Notes: generated from the sequence alone by a model not told the origin. A stretch of 64,000 nucleotides of DNA from Littorina saxatilis (GCF_037325665.1 NC_090260.1:48992967-49056966), one strand, 5' to 3'; positions 16,442 through 26,645 are shown, counted from the stretch's first letter. Numbers and translations: made by a program.

Positions 16442-19431
16442 GGGTCTCCCGAGCCACTATTCCCAGTAACCCCCGCCGTGGTGGCGGCGGGTGGCCCCTC
16501 CAGGGCCTTGGCCGCCTGGACACGCCTGGTGTCCAGCCGGTGGATTTTGGGAATAGTGCGTTCGGGATTCCGTCTCCTCTGGGCAGAGGGGAAGGCACCT
16601 CTGTCCAGGATACCTCCGCCTTTCAGATATCCCGTGGACCCGGAAGCCAAGTCAGCCGTTCATGCGGAGGTGGCTTCCCTACTCCTGAAGGGTGCGATAG
16701 AGGAAGTTCGAGATCGAGAGTCCCTCGGCTTTTACGGCAGGCTGTTCGTGGTGCCCAAAGCCTCAGGGGCATGGAGGCCTGTTTTGGACCTGTCCACCCT
16801 GAACAAATACCTACGGGTAGTCAAGTTTGTCATGGAGACTCCTCTCTCTGTAAGGGAAGCTCTGCGTCCGGGAGATTGGGCCACGTCGGTGGATCTCACC
16901 GACGCATATTTCCATGTGCTCATGCATGTTCAAGACAGGAAATGGCTGCGCTTTCTGTGGGGCGAGAAAGTGTTTCAATTTCGGGCACTCCCCTTCGGGC
17001 TTTCCCTGGCCCCCTGGATCTTCACGCTGGTCGTTCGCCAGCTTTGCTCCCTTGTCAGACAAGAGGGGGTACGCCTACGGGCGTATTTAGACGATTGGTT
17101 GAATCTGCATCAGGACCAGTACATGTGCAGAACTCAGACTGCGAGGGTTCTCGACCTGGCGGCTCAGCTGGGCTTTACAGTCAATCTAGGGAAGTCAGAG
17201 TTAGAACCATCCCAACGCTTCACTTACCTGGGCATGGATTTCGATACGGTGGAGTGGTTAGTCCGTCCCTCTCAAAAGAGGGTGGACAAGCTTCAGAACT
17301 TGGTTCGCTCGTTGAAAGGAAAGAGTGTGTCCACGGCCCGGGAGTTGTCCTCCCTTCTGGGGCAGATGGAATCGATGGCTCCCCTTGTGCCTCTAGGCAG
17401 GGTCCACAAGAGGCCGTTTCAGGCGGCTTTGAGGAGGCAGTGGGACCAAGCCTCTCAGGGCTGGAATGTTCGCATAGGACTGGGGAGTTGGTTCAACAAC
17501 ACTACAAGTGTTTGGCTGCTCCCCTGGGTCTCTCAGGGTGTTCCGATCGTTCCTCCGGCGCCGGAGAACATTCTTGTTACAGATGCATCCATGACAGGCT
17601 GGGGTGCTCATCTGGCCGATCAGACAGCCTCAGGCCTGTGGGATCTCTCCCTAGCTCCACAGCACATAAACGTGCTGGAGCTGGAGGCTGTGTCTCTGGG
17701 TTTACAGGCTTTCCTGCCGCTTCTGGGGGGCAGTCATGTTCAAGTCCACACGGACAATACGACTGTGGCCGCTTACTTAAATCGGCAGGGGGGCACACGC
17801 TCGCAGAAGCTGTCGGAGAGCGCTTGCCGTCTGTTGGTTTGGTGCAGCTCGCACAACATACTTCTCTCAGCCAAGTACCTGAAGGGCACGCTCAATGTTT
17901 TGGCGGATGCCCTCAGTCGGGGGGACAAGGTTCTGCACTCAGAATGGACCCTCTCCCACCAGGCGTTGGACCGCCTTTGGGTTCAAGTAGACAAGCCTTG
18001 CATAGATCTGTTTGCAACGAGATTCTCCACCAGGCTTCCCCTTTTCGTCTCACCGTTCCCGGACCCTCTGGCGTGGGCGGTGAACGCGTTGGATCTGGAT
18101 TGGTCAAATCTGCAGGCGTATGCTTTTCCTCCGTTTTGCCTGCTAGGGAAGGTAGTAAGAAAAGTGGATCTGGAAAAGCCAGCGCTGGTGCTGGTTGCTC
18201 CTCTTTGGCCCAGCCAGCACTGGTATCCGGACCTTCTGCGGCTGGCAGTGCGCCCACCCATTCCTCTAGGCGTTCGAAGGGGCGACCTGTTACAGCCCAG
18301 GTCAGGGGTCCCGCACGAGAATCCGCAAGCGTTGCAGCTTCACGGCTGGATTCTGTCAGAATCGCTCTGCGTCGTGCCGGGGCCTCGGCCACAACTTTGA
18401 AACTGGTACAGAAAGCACACAGAGACTCAACTAGCTCCGTTTACTCTTCTCATTGGGCTGCATGGGCCAAGTGGTGCTCTGAGAATGAGGTTCAACATCT
18501 TTCCCCAAGGTCCATGGAGGTAGCCAACCACCTCTCTTGGTTGGCTAGTAGGGGGGTCTCTCCTTCTTCACTGCGAGTTAGAAGGTCTGCGATTTCTTCC
18601 ACGCTTAGACAGCTCGGTCGCAAGATCAATCTTGACGGTGTCATTTCAAGCGTGCTTAAGGGAGCTGCCCTTGATGCAGCTCTCTCAAGATCACAGCTCC
18701 CTGCCTGGGATCTGTTTGTGGTTCTCCGTTTCCTTGCATCGGAGGACTTTGAGCCTCTCCGGTTGGCTAGTTTACCTAATTTGACGAGAAAAACTCTGTT
18801 TTTGGTCTTGCTGGCCACGGCTAGGAGAGGTAGCGAGGTGCACGCACTTTCTGGTCTCGCTAAAGATATTTCCCTGGAGAGGGATGGCTCCTACTCTTTG
18901 AGATTTACGTCTAATTTTCTCGCTAAAAATCAAAAGCCCGGTCAGGCTTCGCCTTGCATTCGTATTCCACCCTTGAGCGATATACTCGCTCCTGGAGACC
19001 CCGATCTGTCAAATTGTCCTGTCAGGGCGTTAAGCAGCTACCTGTCTAGGTCTTCGCCGATTCGCTCGGAAACTCAGAAATTACTGTTTATATCCCTCAA
19101 CACTGTGCGAGCGAAGGATATCTCGAAGGTCACCTTGACTAAATGGGTTTCACTGACCATTAAGCAAGCGTATGGATGGTGGCAACGCCAGTCTGGCGAG
19201 GTCAGGGCGGTGCTTCCTCTTACGTCAGCCAGGACGCACGAAGCGAGGGCTTGGGCGTCTTCTGTGGCCGTGCTTCGCTCAGGGCGCCTATCAGAGGTCC
19301 TGGCGGCGGCTTACTGGAAATCTGAGGACGTGTTCATCAATTTTTATTTGAGGGACATTGCTGCAAGGCGGCAAGATGGCAGTGCGGCTTTGCCGGCTCT
19401 CGTGGCTGCAGGGCAGGTCCTGCGGTCTTAA
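16438..19431 (+). CDS. DIRS tyrosine recombinase frame
   Basis: 997 codons from the ATG that overlaps the ORF1 end. The first roughly 620 codons run over the RT/RNase H region in another frame and look like no known domain. The recombinase occupies the last about 360 residues, starting near LRRAGASATTLKLVQKAHRD. It has an N-terminal SAM-like domain (SSVYSSHWAAWAKWC) and the catalytic set: Arg in LATARRGSEVHAL, His and Arg in ARTHEARAWA, and Tyr in NFYLRDIA. This enzyme joins the circular DNA copy into the genome. The second element has the same long frame. Confidence 0.88.
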   Translation: MRVSRATIPSNPRRGGGGWPLQGLGRLDTPGVQPVDFGNSAFGIPSPLGRGEGTSVQDTSAFQISRGPGSQVSRSCGGGFPTPEGCDRGSSRSRVPRLLRQAVRGAQSLRGMEACFGPVHPEQIPTGSQVCHGDSSLCKGSSASGRLGHVGGSHRRIFPCAHACSRQEMAALSVGRESVSISGTPLRAFPGPLDLHAGRSPALLPCQTRGGTPTGVFRRLVESASGPVHVQNSDCEGSRPGGSAGLYSQSREVRVRTIPTLHLPGHGFRYGGVVSPSLSKEGGQASELGSLVERKECVHGPGVVLPSGADGIDGSPCASRQGPQEAVSGGFEEAVGPSLSGLECSHRTGELVQQHYKCLAAPLGLSGCSDRSSGAGEHSCYRCIHDRLGCSSGRSDSLRPVGSLPSSTAHKRAGAGGCVSGFTGFPAASGGQSCSSPHGQYDCGRLLKSAGGHTLAEAVGERLPSVGLVQLAQHTSLSQVPEGHAQCFGGCPQSGGQGSALRMDPLPPGVGPPLGSSRQALHRSVCNEILHQASPFRLTVPGPSGVGGERVGSGLVKSAGVCFSSVLPAREGSKKSGSGKASAGAGCSSLAQPALVSGPSAAGSAPTHSSRRSKGRPVTAQVRGPARESASVAASRLDSVRIALRRAGASATTLKLVQKAHRDSTSSVYSSHWAAWAKWCSENEVQHLSPRSMEVANHLSWLASRGVSPSSLRVRRSAISSTLRQLGRKINLDGVISSVLKGAALDAALSRSQLPAWDLFVVLRFLASEDFEPLRLASLPNLTRKTLFLVLLATARRGSEVHALSGLAKDISLERDGSYSLRFTSNFLAKNQKPGQASPCIRIPPLSDILAPGDPDLSNCPVRALSSYLSRSSPIRSETQKLLFISLNTVRAKDISKVTLTKWVSLTIKQAYGWWQRQSGEVRAVLPLTSARTHEARAWASSVAVLRSGRLSEVLAAAYWKSEDVFINFYLRDIAARRQDGSAALPALVAAGQVLRS
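16442..18400 (+). CDS. DIRS reverse transcriptase / RNase H frame
   Basis: Open frame directly after ORF1. RT motifs in order: FVVPKASGAWRPVLDLSTLN, SVDLTDAYFHVLMH, FRALPFGLSLAPW, the active site YLDDW (near 17080), and FTYLGMDFDT. RNase H follows with VTDASMTGWGAH, LELEAVSLGL, HTDNTTVAAYLN and LNVLADALSR. A conserved tail (DLFATRF...FVSPFPDPLAW...YAFPPFCLLGKV) is the region always found behind RNase H in DIRS elements. No AUG opens this frame before the RT domain, so how it is translated is undecided. Confidence 0.9.
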   Translation, partial: GSPEPLFPVTPAVVAAGGPSRALAAWTRLVSSRWILGIVRSGFRLLWAEGKAPLSRIPPPFRYPVDPEAKSAVHAEVASLLLKGAIEEVRDRESLGFYGRLFVVPKASGAWRPVLDLSTLNKYLRVVKFVMETPLSVREALRPGDWATSVDLTDAYFHVLMHVQDRKWLRFLWGEKVFQFRALPFGLSLAPWIFTLVVRQLCSLVRQEGVRLRAYLDDWLNLHQDQYMCRTQTARVLDLAAQLGFTVNLGKSELEPSQRFTYLGMDFDTVEWLVRPSQKRVDKLQNLVRSLKGKSVSTARELSSLLGQMESMAPLVPLGRVHKRPFQAALRRQWDQASQGWNVRIGLGSWFNNTTSVWLLPWVSQGVPIVPPAPENILVTDASMTGWGAHLADQTASGLWDLSLAPQHINVLELEAVSLGLQAFLPLLGGSHVQVHTDNTTVAAYLNRQGGTRSQKLSESACRLLVWCSSHNILLSAKYLKGTLNVLADALSRGDKVLHSEWTLSHQALDRLWVQVDKPCIDLFATRFSTRLPLFVSPFPDPLAWAVNALDLDWSNLQAYAFPPFCLLGKVVRKVDLEKPALVLVAPLWPSQHWYPDLLRLAVRPPIPLGVRRGDLLQPRSGVPHENPQALQLHGWILSESLCVVPGPRPQL

Positions 19432-19463
19432 GTTGGTAAGTACCCTCCTCCTATAGTAGCAAT

Positions 19464-19554
19464 CTGCTATATGTGAGTTGGGTAAGATATGTAATTTAAT
19501 TAAAAATTTTAATAATAAATTTTCATTTGATTAATATACTTACCCAACTCACAT
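19464..19554 (+). repeat. Internal complementary region of the DIRS element
   Basis: Left part (GCTATATGTGAGTTGGGTAA, then GATATGTAATT) is the complement of the element's left end. Right part (TTTCATTTGATTAATATACTTACCC) is the complement of its right end. In DIRS elements this region is the template that joins the ends into a circle. Confidence 0.88.
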
Positions 19555-19627
19555 CGTTTATTCCCTCCCGCCTCCCCGCTGTGGGGGGTATGGGGGTCTA
19601 AAAAAGTAGTGAGTTGGGCTTCGTGTA

Positions 19628-19810
19628 GAATGACAAGATGGCGGCATATGCGCGCGCATATGGAAGGCAGCCTCCCTTACGGGCTGACTTGGATACCCTT
19701 ACGGGTCTCGGTCACTCTTTTTTAGAGGCGTCTTCCTTGTTGCTAAGGGGACGCGTACAGCGATATCAGCACTGAACTATGGGTTAATTGCTATATGTGA
19801 GTTGGGTAAG
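19628..19810 (-). repeat. Right inverted terminal repeat of the DIRS element
   Basis: Complement of 14121-14305 with no difference that I could see in the parts compared; followed by about 40 bp of right-end-specific sequence to 19849. Confidence 0.92.
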
Positions 19811-19849
19811 TATATTAATCAAATGAAAATTTATTATTAAAATTTTTAA

Positions 19850-21065
19850 GTAAAGTGTAATTTGTGTGTGGATGTGAGATCTGCATGATATCTGTGTGAC
19901 AGTGATATTTTGCGTGTGTGGGTGTGATATCTGTGCAATATCTGCATGATATATGTGTGATATTTTGCGTGTGTGGGTGTGATATCTGTGCAATGTCTGC
20001 ATATGTGTGTGATACTAGCTGTGTGTAGGTGTGATACAAGCTGTGTGTAGGTGTGATATATGTGTGGTACTAGCTGTGTGATACTGTTTGTGTGTAGGCG
20101 TGATACTAGCTGTGTAGGTGTGATATCTGTGTGATGTTAGCCATGTGTAGGTGTGATAGCTGTGTGATATCCGTGTGCTATTAGTTGCATGTAGGTGTGA
20201 TATCTGTGTGATACTAGCTGTGTGTAGGTGTGAGATACTAGCTGTGTGTTGGTGTGATATGTGTGAGATATTCGCTGTATGTAGCTGTGATACGTTTGTG
20301 ATGTTAGATGTGCGTAGGTGTGATATCTGTGTGATAGCTGTGTGTAGGTGTGATGTCTGTGTGATCTCTGTGTGATACTAGCTGTTTGTAGGTGTGATAT
20401 ATGTGTGATACTAGCTGTGTTTAGGTGTGATGTCTGTGTGATACTAGCTGTGTGTAGGTGTGATGCGTGTGATACGAGCTGTGTGTAAGTGTGATACATG
20501 TGTGCTATTAGCTGTGTGTAGGTGTGATATATGTGTGCTATTAGCTGTGTGTAGGTGTGATATCTGTGTGCTATTAGATGTGTGTAGGTGTGATATGTGT
20601 GTGCTATTAGCTGTGTGTATGTGTGATATCTGTGTGCTATTAGCTGTGTGTAGGTGTGATATATGTGTGCTATTAGCTGTGTGTAGGTGTGATATCTGTG
20701 TGTAAGTGTGATATCTGTGTGCTATTAGCTGTGTGTAGGTGTGATATTTGTGTGTTATTAGATGTCTGTAGGTGTGATATCTGTGTGCTATTAGCTGTGT
20801 GTAGGTGTGATATATGTGTTATACTAGCTGTGTGTAGGTGTAATATCTGTGTGATACTAGCTGTGTGTAGGTGTGATATCTGTGTGATATTAGCTGTGTG
20901 TAGGTGTGTTGTCTGTGTTATACTAGCTGTATGATATCTGTGATACTAGCTGTGTAGGTGTGATACTAGCTGTGTGTAGGTGTGATATCTGTGTGATACT
21001 AGCTGTGTGTAGGTGTAATATCTGTGTGATACTAGCTGTGTGTAGGTGTGATATCTGTGTGTTTT
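19850..21065 (+). repeat. tgtgata/agctgtgtgtagg minisatellite
   Basis: About 1.2 kb of imperfect units of roughly 30-33 bp (GTGTGATACTAGCTGTGTGT, AGGTGTGATATCTGT). The array begins left of the DIRS element (13935-14045 has the same motif), so the element landed within it. Cys-rich ORFs here are artefacts of the repeat. Confidence 0.92.
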
Positions 21066-21172
21066 GCATGGCTCTCTCCTCTCTACTTGCCTGGGCCACC
21101 GCACTATGCCTCGGCCCCGCTCTGGCCCTTCTGCTCGCCCTTCTCTTTACCCCCCTCCTCTCCTAAATACAG

Positions 21173-21211
21173 ATGCTGAAGCTGCCAACCGACGGCTGCA
21201 AGTGGTCAAGG
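21173..21211 (+). CDS. Myo5: Myosin V tail exon D (13-codon cassette)
   Basis: A 39-nt exon, phase 1-1, behind a strong pyrimidine tract (ACCCCCCTCCTCTCCTAAATACAG) and followed by donor G|GTAAGA. With the split codon it adds DAEAANRRLQVVKG. Vertebrate myosin Va has nothing obvious at this point: its sequence passes straight from the segment matching exon C to that matching exon E. Exons C and E join in frame without it, so it may be a cassette exon. This is a coil-compatible peptide in the medial tail, near the position where vertebrate Myo5a has its own alternative exons. Confidence 0.72.
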
Positions 21212-21532
21212 GTAAGACTGACGACCTTGAAATGACCTTGCAAAATACCACCTATCTGATGCACATCGAACCCTTGTCTCTGACCACCTAGATTCACACC
21301 ATATGCATATCCTCAAATGTTCAACTACTACTGGGCACAGACCTAAAATCCTGACCTTAAATCCTGAGAAAAACAGTTGAATTCAGTCACCATCCCTCCA
21401 ACTTTGACAGCTATACCAAAACATGAATAGCCTGGCTTAACTCCCTTTGCTAAGTTCTTAAATATTTTGCACATTGACACTAACTGTGGCTTTTCACAAA
21501 TTTAATAATTTAAAAAAATCCCACTCTTTTTA

Positions 21533-21735
21533 CAGTAGAACCCCGGCCCTTTTAAGATTTCAAAAAATCTAAGAAAATCAGGTCTGAAAAAGGAGGGAGT
21601 ATTTAAACAGGGGGTACATTTACAGAGCCAAAAACAAAGAGACTGCCAACGTTCGGCTTAGGGTTAGGGTTAAGTTAAATTTACAGAGGGTATGAACAGG
21701 AAGTCTAAGAAAACAAGGTGTTAAAAAAGAGGGAG
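21533..21735. repeat. 'AACCCCCCTTTTAAGACC' dispersed repeat
   Basis: CAGTAGAACCCCGGCCCTTT...AAATCAGGTCTG...GGAGGGAGT...ATTTACAGAG...AAAACAAGGTGTT: both halves of the family are present. Another half copy follows near 22190. Confidence 0.65.
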
Positions 21736-21744
21736 TCTTCTTTT

Positions 21745-22132
21745 CTTCTTTGTTCTTTGTTCATGGGCTTAGACTCCCACGTTCACTCGTGTTTTTAGCA
21801 TGAGTGGATTTTTTACGTGTATGACCGTTTTTACCCCGCCATTCAGCCAGCATACGCCGATTTCGGGGGAGGCATGCTGGGTATTTTCGTGTTTCTATAA
21901 CCCACCGAACTCTGACATGGATTACAGGATCTTTTCCGTGCGCACTATTGGTCTTGTGCTTGCGTGTACACACGAAGGGGGTTAAGTCACTAGCAGGTCT
22001 GCACATCAGTTGACCTGGGAGATCGGACAAATCTCCACTCTTAACCCACCAGGCGGCCACGACCGGGATTCGAACTCACGACCTCCCGATTAGGAGGCCA
22101 ATGTCTTACCACCACGCCACTGTGCCCGTCTG
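21745..22132 (-). repeat. tRNA-headed SINE
   Basis: Minus strand. Head GGGCACAGTGGCGTGGTGGT with B box GAGTTCGAATCCCGG near 22060-22132. The body includes CGCCTGGTGGGTTAAGAGTG and GATCCTGTAATCCATGTCAG; 3' end near 21745 with AAGAAAAGAAG. Same type as 40028-40415, 47560-47824 and 61742-62140. Confidence 0.82.
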
Positions 22133-22139
22133 TAACACT

Positions 22140-22678
22140 AAGATATAATCTATAATTATTCATACACATCGGAGCATATAAAAAAGTCAAAAGGAGGGGG
22201 TCTTAAATTGGTTGATTTTGGGTAAGTGTCTTTTGGGATGTGTTTTTTTGGGATGTGTCTTTTGGGATGTGTCTTTTGGGATGATCTCATCCCGTGTAAA
22301 AGCCTGACACATTAGGTAGATCTGAGACGGTCGACTGATCAGCCGAATTATTTGCATTGGAAGGACTGCAGTGCCTTTAAGTTCACACGCTTGATTATTA
22401 AAATATAGATGCCTGAAAATGTGATGAGCAGAGGGAAGACAATTTGAGGGCTGGTCAGTGTGGTGTTTTTTTGTGTGTGCTTGGCAATCTTGGTTTAAAG
22501 GAGCAACTCCAAGGTTACAGTAATTATTTTACCAATTATGATGTGTCCATAAAAGTTATGCTTCATGAGTTTGCTGCGTGCCTATAATCCTTGACCTGCA
22601 CACTGTATTTGGCTCACCTAAGTGTAGCCTATGCGATGGTAAACTCTGTCTGTCTGTGCGTGTGTGTGTGTGTGTGTG

Positions 22679-22717
<39 letters not shown>

Positions 22718-22924
22718 TAGTGATAGAAACTTTAACATTTGAAGACGTCACATTATGGCGTAAGAGGGTTAGACGTCACGCGAAGGAATTACTGAAAGTC
22801 TCGGTCATTGTTATTTTGAGCGGGCCGAGACTAGTTGGCAGTCGTGTCCCTGTAAGTAGGCTACACATGCAGACAGACAGATCTAGATCTAGTGTCTCGC
22901 TTTCTTGCACAGTGTCACCTATGC

Positions 22925-22981
<57 letters not shown>

Positions 22982-24131
22982 TGGAGTGGTTGAGTTTGTG
23001 TTACTGTTTGTCGATTTCTTACGTGAGCCTTGAAGGCTTCGCCTCTTGTTTGCACTTGTGTACGTTTCACATTTAGCTATAGAGTGAACGGTTTGGATTT
23101 AGGCTCATCTGCACATTCCTGCATGTGGATAATGATCACTGTGAATGAATTGCTGTTAAATGTTGTTGATACAGTGTAATAGGGTGTTTGTTTGTTTTTA
23201 TAATATTAGATCAAACCTCTCAGAGTTTTTTTAACAGCCATGCACAAATTAATGCAACTGTGATTTATCAGATTTAGATTTATCTAAAATACCTGGCAGC
23301 TGCATGTCAGCCAGTCAGGTTAAGATATCTGCACATATTGTATTCATTGCCTGCGCTGCTACACTAGTGTACTGAATCCCCCCCCCCCCCCCCTCTCCCT
23401 CACTCTCCCCAGACACACACATGCAATATTTAGGCATAACTTACTCCATCTCTACCAACAATTCAGCTGGGGGAAGTCTTAATTAAAGTGTGTGTTAATG
23501 TACAGAGGTTATCAACTGAATATTTTGGAAAGTAGGTTCTTAAAAAGAAGTTTCACAGGAATGTAATTTGGACCCTGTACAGCTTTGTGAAAACTACAGC
23601 ATCTAAGAATCCCGTCGCGATATAACCTTGGATGGTTGAAAACGACGTTAAACACCAAATAAAGAAAGAAAGCATGTAAGAATCAAAACGCTTTCGTTGC
23701 TTAAACAGGTTGGAACAGGTTTTTTTTATCAAAGTATGAAGACACCAGAAAAATTACAGCAAAGGTTAATATTACATCATCAAATGTAGCCAAGTTTGCG
23801 ATTGCTAGCTAAGATTGAGGGTAACAATGGGAGAGTTTTATGACCTAAACTAGCACCTGAGAACCACTCTTCCCCTTTCAGTCACCACCCATGTGTATCA
23901 CAATCAACAATTTATCCTTGAAGTTGAATGTCTTCTTGAGGTTGAATGTCTTGAATGCAGCCTGAGCACCCCCCCCCCCCCCCCCCCACAAGTATGAAGA
24001 TGCACGCCTCTCCTGTCCCGAGTCCTCAATGTATGAATTATCTGTGCACTGTGTGCATTTTGTTGCCAGCTGTCCATTGTGGAGACATTTCTGATATTAT
24101 TCGCTGATATTATTGACTGATATTATTACCA
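22140..24131. other. Intron with GT microsatellites, no gene seen
   Basis: Holds (TG)n at 22659-22717 and 22927-22980, a TCTTTTGGGATGTG short tandem repeat at 22228-22285, C-runs at 23378-23393 and 23969-23988, and the SINE end at 23612-23672. No splice-bounded exon recognised. Confidence 0.6.
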
Positions 24132-25091
24132 GCTATTGTGTTTTCAGCGTAGCAATAGGGCCCGATATTTAGACGAGACAAGTATAATGCCGACGAGTCG
24201 AAGACGAGTCGCATTATACTTGTTCGAGTCTAAATATCGGACCCTATTGCTACGATGAAAACACAATAGCGATTATATAGCTATTCTGACATTAAATTCT
24301 GTGTTAAAATCATGTTTTTGTCAGCAACAAGTACCAGAATGGTCCATGTCGTTGAGTGCAGACGACGGTTCCCTTTCCGCATGAAGCCACGGAAATAACC
24401 GAACATTGAAAAACCCACGCACATGTATTACGGAGAAAACTCGAGATAACCGGATGTTTAGCATTACGTCAATATGCTAGGAATCATATGACGTCATGAC
24501 GTATCATGCTTGCCTACGTATATTGTATGTTCGAAAGTCTGACTTCTGTTGGGAATTCGCGTGGTGAAGACTGCGGTAAATCTGCAGATGATAAGAGAAC
24601 AAGGATTGTCTCAGAAGAAACGACTAAATGTTTCAGACCAGTAACTTCATTTCAACATTGCACTATACAATGGACGTTCTATGTGACAGGAGAGTTTGCT
24701 GATTTTGTGTTAAACATTGGAGAGATCGTCTGCTACTGTGCTAGAATCAGAGATAGGTCGCTTCAGATTGCAGCTTCTGGAAATTTGCTATCGACATTTG
24801 TAAAGCTGAACAATTTCAAGTTTGTAAAGCTGAAAAACATTCCCGAGAAGAATTTCAAGTTGTCAGTGTATGCTGTTGTCGATAGAAACATCGCCGCGTG
24901 GTGCAGATGTGTAAACCGGAACCATGCGTCGGCCATTTTACTCAATATGCTTTTGGATGCCATTTTACTCAATATGCTTTTGGATATTGAGTAAAACAGC
25001 CGACTTTGGCAGCAATATGCTTTGATGATGGGAAGAGACCATCCAATCACAGCCCCCGAATTCCCCCACGTGTTCATCAGAATAGCTATAT
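24132..25091. repeat. Fold-back element with a 139-bp hairpin
   Basis: 24132-24270 is a long imperfect palindrome: GCTATTGTGTTTTCAGCGTA ... GACGAGTCGAAGACGAGTCG ... and the complement ending ACACAATAGC. Just inside, ATATAGCTATTCTG (24275-24288) has its complement CAGAATAGCTATAT at 25078-25091, giving an outer bracket for about 0.8 kb. A 160-codon frame in between (from about 24506) has no recognisable domain. Fits a fold-back or MITE-like element; superfamily unknown. Confidence 0.55.
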
Positions 25092-25432
25092 TGGCTGATA
25101 TTATTGGAAGAATTATTTACAAGGATACAGCCAATCGCTAAGCAGTTCAACATTTGGTTTAGGGTTAAAACAAGTCATGTGCATTGATTTTAAAAAGAAG
25201 CAAAGTTAAATGTTTTTAACAAAAAAGCAAAGGAGTTCTTATCTGTTGTGGTGAAAAAATGAAGAGTCAGAATGAGAAATTAAGTGATGTAACTTCTTTA
25301 GAAAGTTGTGTGACAGAAAACTTAGCTGGTGTAACATGTTCAGTCAGCTGAACCTAAGGTGTACAGACAGGAGGCTCAACACTCAGACAATCCTGAATCA
25401 GCCTAGTTAGGAAAGCAGAAGTCTTCAATCAA

Positions 25433-25830
25433 TCAATGAGTCTTATATCGCGCATATTCCGTGGGTACAGTTCTAGGCGCTCTGCAGTGATGCCGTGTGA
25501 GATGAAATTTTATACGCCCAGTAGATTACAGCCATTTCGGCGCATATTTACCTTGCACGGCCTATTATTCCAAGTCACACGGGTATGGGTAGACAATTAT
25601 TAACTGTGCCTAAGCAATTTTGCCAGGAAAGACCCTTTTGTCAATCGTGGGATCTTTAACGTGCACACCCAATGCAGTGTACACGGGGGGAGGTTCGGAC
25701 ACCGAAGAGAGTCTGCACACAAAGTTGACTCTGTGAAATAAATTTCCCGAACCTGGGATCGAACTTGCGCCGACAGCGGCCAACTGAATACAAATCCAGC
25801 GCGCTACCAACTGAGCTATATCCCCGCCCA
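25433..25830 (-). repeat. tRNA-headed SINE
   Basis: Minus strand. Head GGCGGGGATATAGCTCAGTT with B box AAGTTCGATCCCAGG. Body has TCTTCGGTGTCCGAACC and GATCCCACGATTGACAAAAG; 3' end TATATCGCGCATATTCCGTG-type with an (ATTG)n tail near 25433. It combines the head of one SINE type with the body of another (12027-12519). Confidence 0.82.
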
Positions 25831-25974
25831 GGGGGAAGGGTACCAGAGTCTTGAATGGGGCTAAACATTTCGCTGTTCAAAGGCCCGGGGTGGTACAGTC
25901 AAATTGTGTACCTGTGGCTGTGGTGAAAAAACACTACTTCGCCCTTTTAAATAACAGTTGTATTTTGGTCAATG

Positions 25975-26318
25975 TGAATTGACCCATCAGTCTTTCGGAT
26001 GAGACGAAAAACCGAGGTCCCTTCGTGTACATTACATTGGGGTGTGCACGTAAAAGATTCCACGATTGACAAAAGGGTCTTTCCTGGCAAAATTGTATCG
26101 GCATAGATAAAAATGTCCACCAAAATACCCTTGTGACTGGGAATAATAGGCCGTGAAAAGTAGGATATGTGCCAAAATGGCTGCGATCTGCTGGTCGATG
26201 TGAATGCGTGATGTATTGTGTAAAAAATGCCATCTCACACGGCATAAATTGATCACTGCGCCTTGAGTCCGAGTCTGGAGATACGCGCGCGATATAAGAC
26301 TTGATATAACATAACATC
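25975..26318 (+). repeat. SINE body and tail, head missing
   Basis: Body with AAAGGGTCTTTCCTGGCAAA and TGGCTGCGATCTGCTGG, tail TGCGCCTTGAGTCCGAGTCT...GCGCGATATAAGACTTG and ATAACATAACAT. Same body as 12027-12519. Confidence 0.75.
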
Positions 26319-26385
26319 AGCATTTTTGACAGACTTTAGTTGAACTGTTAAAAACTATGGCACTCCAATGTTTTCATTTGCAGCC

Positions 26386-26425
26386 CAGTTTTAAGGCAAT
26401 TATAGATGAGTTAGTGGATTAAAGA
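26386..26425 (+). pseudogene. Decayed duplicate of myosin V exon E (copy 1)
   Basis: TTTCATTTGCAG followed by CCCAGTTTTAAGGCAATTAT and AGATGAGTTAG resembles the start of exon E (CACTTGCAGACCAATTTGAGG...GACGAGCTTGAG). The intron just before it also matches: AAAAACTATGGCACTCC against AAAACTATGGCATGCC. There is an extra base and a stop early in the frame, so it is not a usable exon. Confidence 0.55.
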
Positions 26426-26548
26426 TCTGTTAAACCAGTTCGATAGTCTCTTGCCTGCAGCACAAAATAACATACGGTCATAAGATAACCTAGGTGTAAT
26501 ACTTTCTTCTCTACATAGTTACGACTATGATGGCATCCCATTTTTGTC

Positions 26549-26645
26549 AATTGCAAACCACTTTCTTCTTCGCTACCACCTTAAAGATATGACAGATGAC
26601 CTGGATAAAGAGGTGCAACTAATACGACATGCTGCTGTTGCCTGA
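26549..26645 (+). pseudogene. Decayed duplicate of myosin V exon E (copy 2)
   Basis: After CAATTGCAAACCA (acceptor AG changed to AA) and an inserted stretch, the sequence ATGACAGATGACCTGGATAA reads KDMTDDLDKEVQLIRHAAVA then stop, against AMTDELERRREECLQLRAMM in exon E. The upstream TATGATGGCATCCC again parallels the intron before the real exon. Two old tandem copies thus precede the working exon. Confidence 0.6.

Larger units (their letters stand above)
14111..19849 (+). mobile_element. DIRS-like retrotransposon, looks whole
   Basis: About 5.74 kb. Inverted terminal repeats at 14121-14305 and 19628-19810 appear almost identical, so the insertion is young. It has a gag-like ORF1, an RT/RNase H frame, a tyrosine-recombinase frame, and an internal complementary region (19464-19554) that holds the complements of both extreme ends. 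That is the hallmark of DIRS elements, which replicate through a circular intermediate and integrate with a recombinase, without an integrase or long target duplications. All three frames are open. It lies in the Myo5 intron between C and D, in the same orientation as the gene, inside a tgtgat-type minisatellite next to a SINE tail. Confidence 0.93.

Noticed and set aside
24506-24994. 162-codon frame as a host gene
   Set aside because: Starts from a weak context inside a fold-back element, has no domain and repeats ILLNMLLD at its end; no splice links.
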